Assembly (NCBI RefSeq): GCF_027587205.1
Contig: NZ_JAPDOD010000030.1
Span: forward strand, 48,739 to 112,738
Direction of reading: 5' to 3'
DNA: 64,000 nucleotides
Origin: Solirubrobacter ginsenosidimutans
Lineage (GTDB): Bacteria; Actinomycetota; Thermoleophilia; Solirubrobacterales; Solirubrobacteraceae
Shown here: piece after piece, positions 63,630 to 64,000 of the stretch
Layout of the letters: each line of letters opens with the position of its first letter
How positions within the stretch are numbered: position 1 is the first letter of the stretch
The notes under the pieces: model-generated
Databases searched by the model: none
The model's input: only the letters and a program-made list of their open reading frames with translations
What the model was told of the DNA's origin: nothing
Position numbers and translations under genes: made by a program

Positions 63630-64000
63630 CGGCGCACAAAGTCCGAGCGCTTCTCGCGAGGCAGACGCGGCTCCGACGTCCACGCGCCGTCGGTGATCTC
63701 GCGCGTAGCGAGGAGGTGAGCGGCCTTCTCGGCGGGCGGCCACTCGCGCCAGGGCGCCTGGCGAGATTTTCTCGGCCCGGTCATCGGCGGTCATCGTACG
63801 CCGCCACCGAGCGCGAGCCTCCGGCGCGAATGCGCAAGATTGGACTTCTGAGGGCGTCCGAAACACTGCCCGCGGGGCGTCCGCTTCGGACGAGGAGGTC
63901 GCCGGGTCCGCAGACCATCACTAGCGCTTTGCGCGAATTGCGGCTGCTCGCAATGGCGGCCGCGCGTCAGAGCACCCTCGCGTTCCTGTCGCGAAGCTAG

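Larger units (their letters stand above)
62665..63784 (-). pseudogene. RNase HI-like gene with frameshift and run-on C-terminus
   Basis: The N-terminal part starts at ATG 63784 (MTGPRKSRQAPWREW...), passes an ETPESEP heptad linker and reaches the RNase H strand YYLLNADGGNRGDP. The frame must shift by one base near 63453 (an extra C after GGGCCG) to continue as AAIGALLRTRR, THNVAEYQALIEGLKLA, VYMDSEIVVDQVNG and WVPRELNAEADRLVNAAL, which is normal RNase HI sequence. It then runs on about 150 codons through a tRNA fragment to 62665 instead of stopping. Probably inactive, or a sequencing error plus an altered end. Confidence 0.7.

Noticed and set aside
63716..64000. Plus-strand frame reaching the window end
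   Set aside because: Arg/Ala/Ser-rich sequence without a ribosome site or known domain. It begins antisense to the RNase HI-like gene.

Overview
The window is GC-rich (roughly 70%), densely coded, and uses GTG and TTG starts freely. Gene content points to an actinobacterium, most likely class Thermoleophilia (Solirubrobacter/Conexibacter-like). The reasons are twin secreted proteins ending in LSTTTP modules, a Cgl0158-type barrel protein inside an inositol operon, and many DUF2252/DUF2254/DUF1622 proteins. This placement is an inference from gene content; no rRNA is present.

Layout. 1-8.3 kb: end of an unidentified gene, a secreted thermolysin-type (M4) protease, a thioesterase, hemW, and a BBE-type flavoenzyme coupled to a TolB-like secreted protein, divergent from a LysR regulator. 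8.3-17.6 kb: a cysteine-free FAD oxidoreductase, DUF2252, an FtsH protease, a Tat-exported intradiol dioxygenase, a DedA protein, and an MMPL exporter divergent from its TetR regulator across a clear inverted repeat. 17.8-21.7 kb: hexuronate genes (uxuB, uxaC) divergent from a LarA-like nickel-pincer enzyme. 21.7-29.2 kb: a coiled-coil membrane protein, an MFS exporter, and two divergent secreted proteins (LVIVD-type and M14 carboxypeptidase) with the same C-terminal module and similar terminators.

29.3-34.9 kb: a DapA-family aldolase translationally coupled to an 888-residue protein joining a superfamily-2 helicase to a C-terminal HExxH zinc-peptidase domain. This is the most unusual gene in the window. 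A 36-codon gene that would release an octapeptide follows, then small accessory genes.

34.9-48.2 kb: a myo-inositol catabolic operon of eleven genes on the minus strand. It holds sugar ABC importer genes, a Gfo/Idh/MocA dehydrogenase, an epimerase-like barrel, iolC, a Cgl0158 barrel, iolB, iolD, iolA and iolH. Most junctions are overlapping stop/start codons. A divergent LacI-family regulator is flanked by two inverted copies of one 15-bp operator. No canonical iolE is present.

48.4-57.5 kb: a SHOCT membrane protein, an MFS exporter, gene debris, and a minus-strand run of sulfatase, BrkB/YihY-type and DUF2254 genes, plus DUF1622. 58.2-64 kb: a hipBA toxin-antitoxin pair with four palindromic operators at exact 27-bp spacing, a GH3 glycosidase, a tRNA 3'-end fragment that looks like an integration site, and a frameshifted RNase HI-like gene that reads into that fragment.
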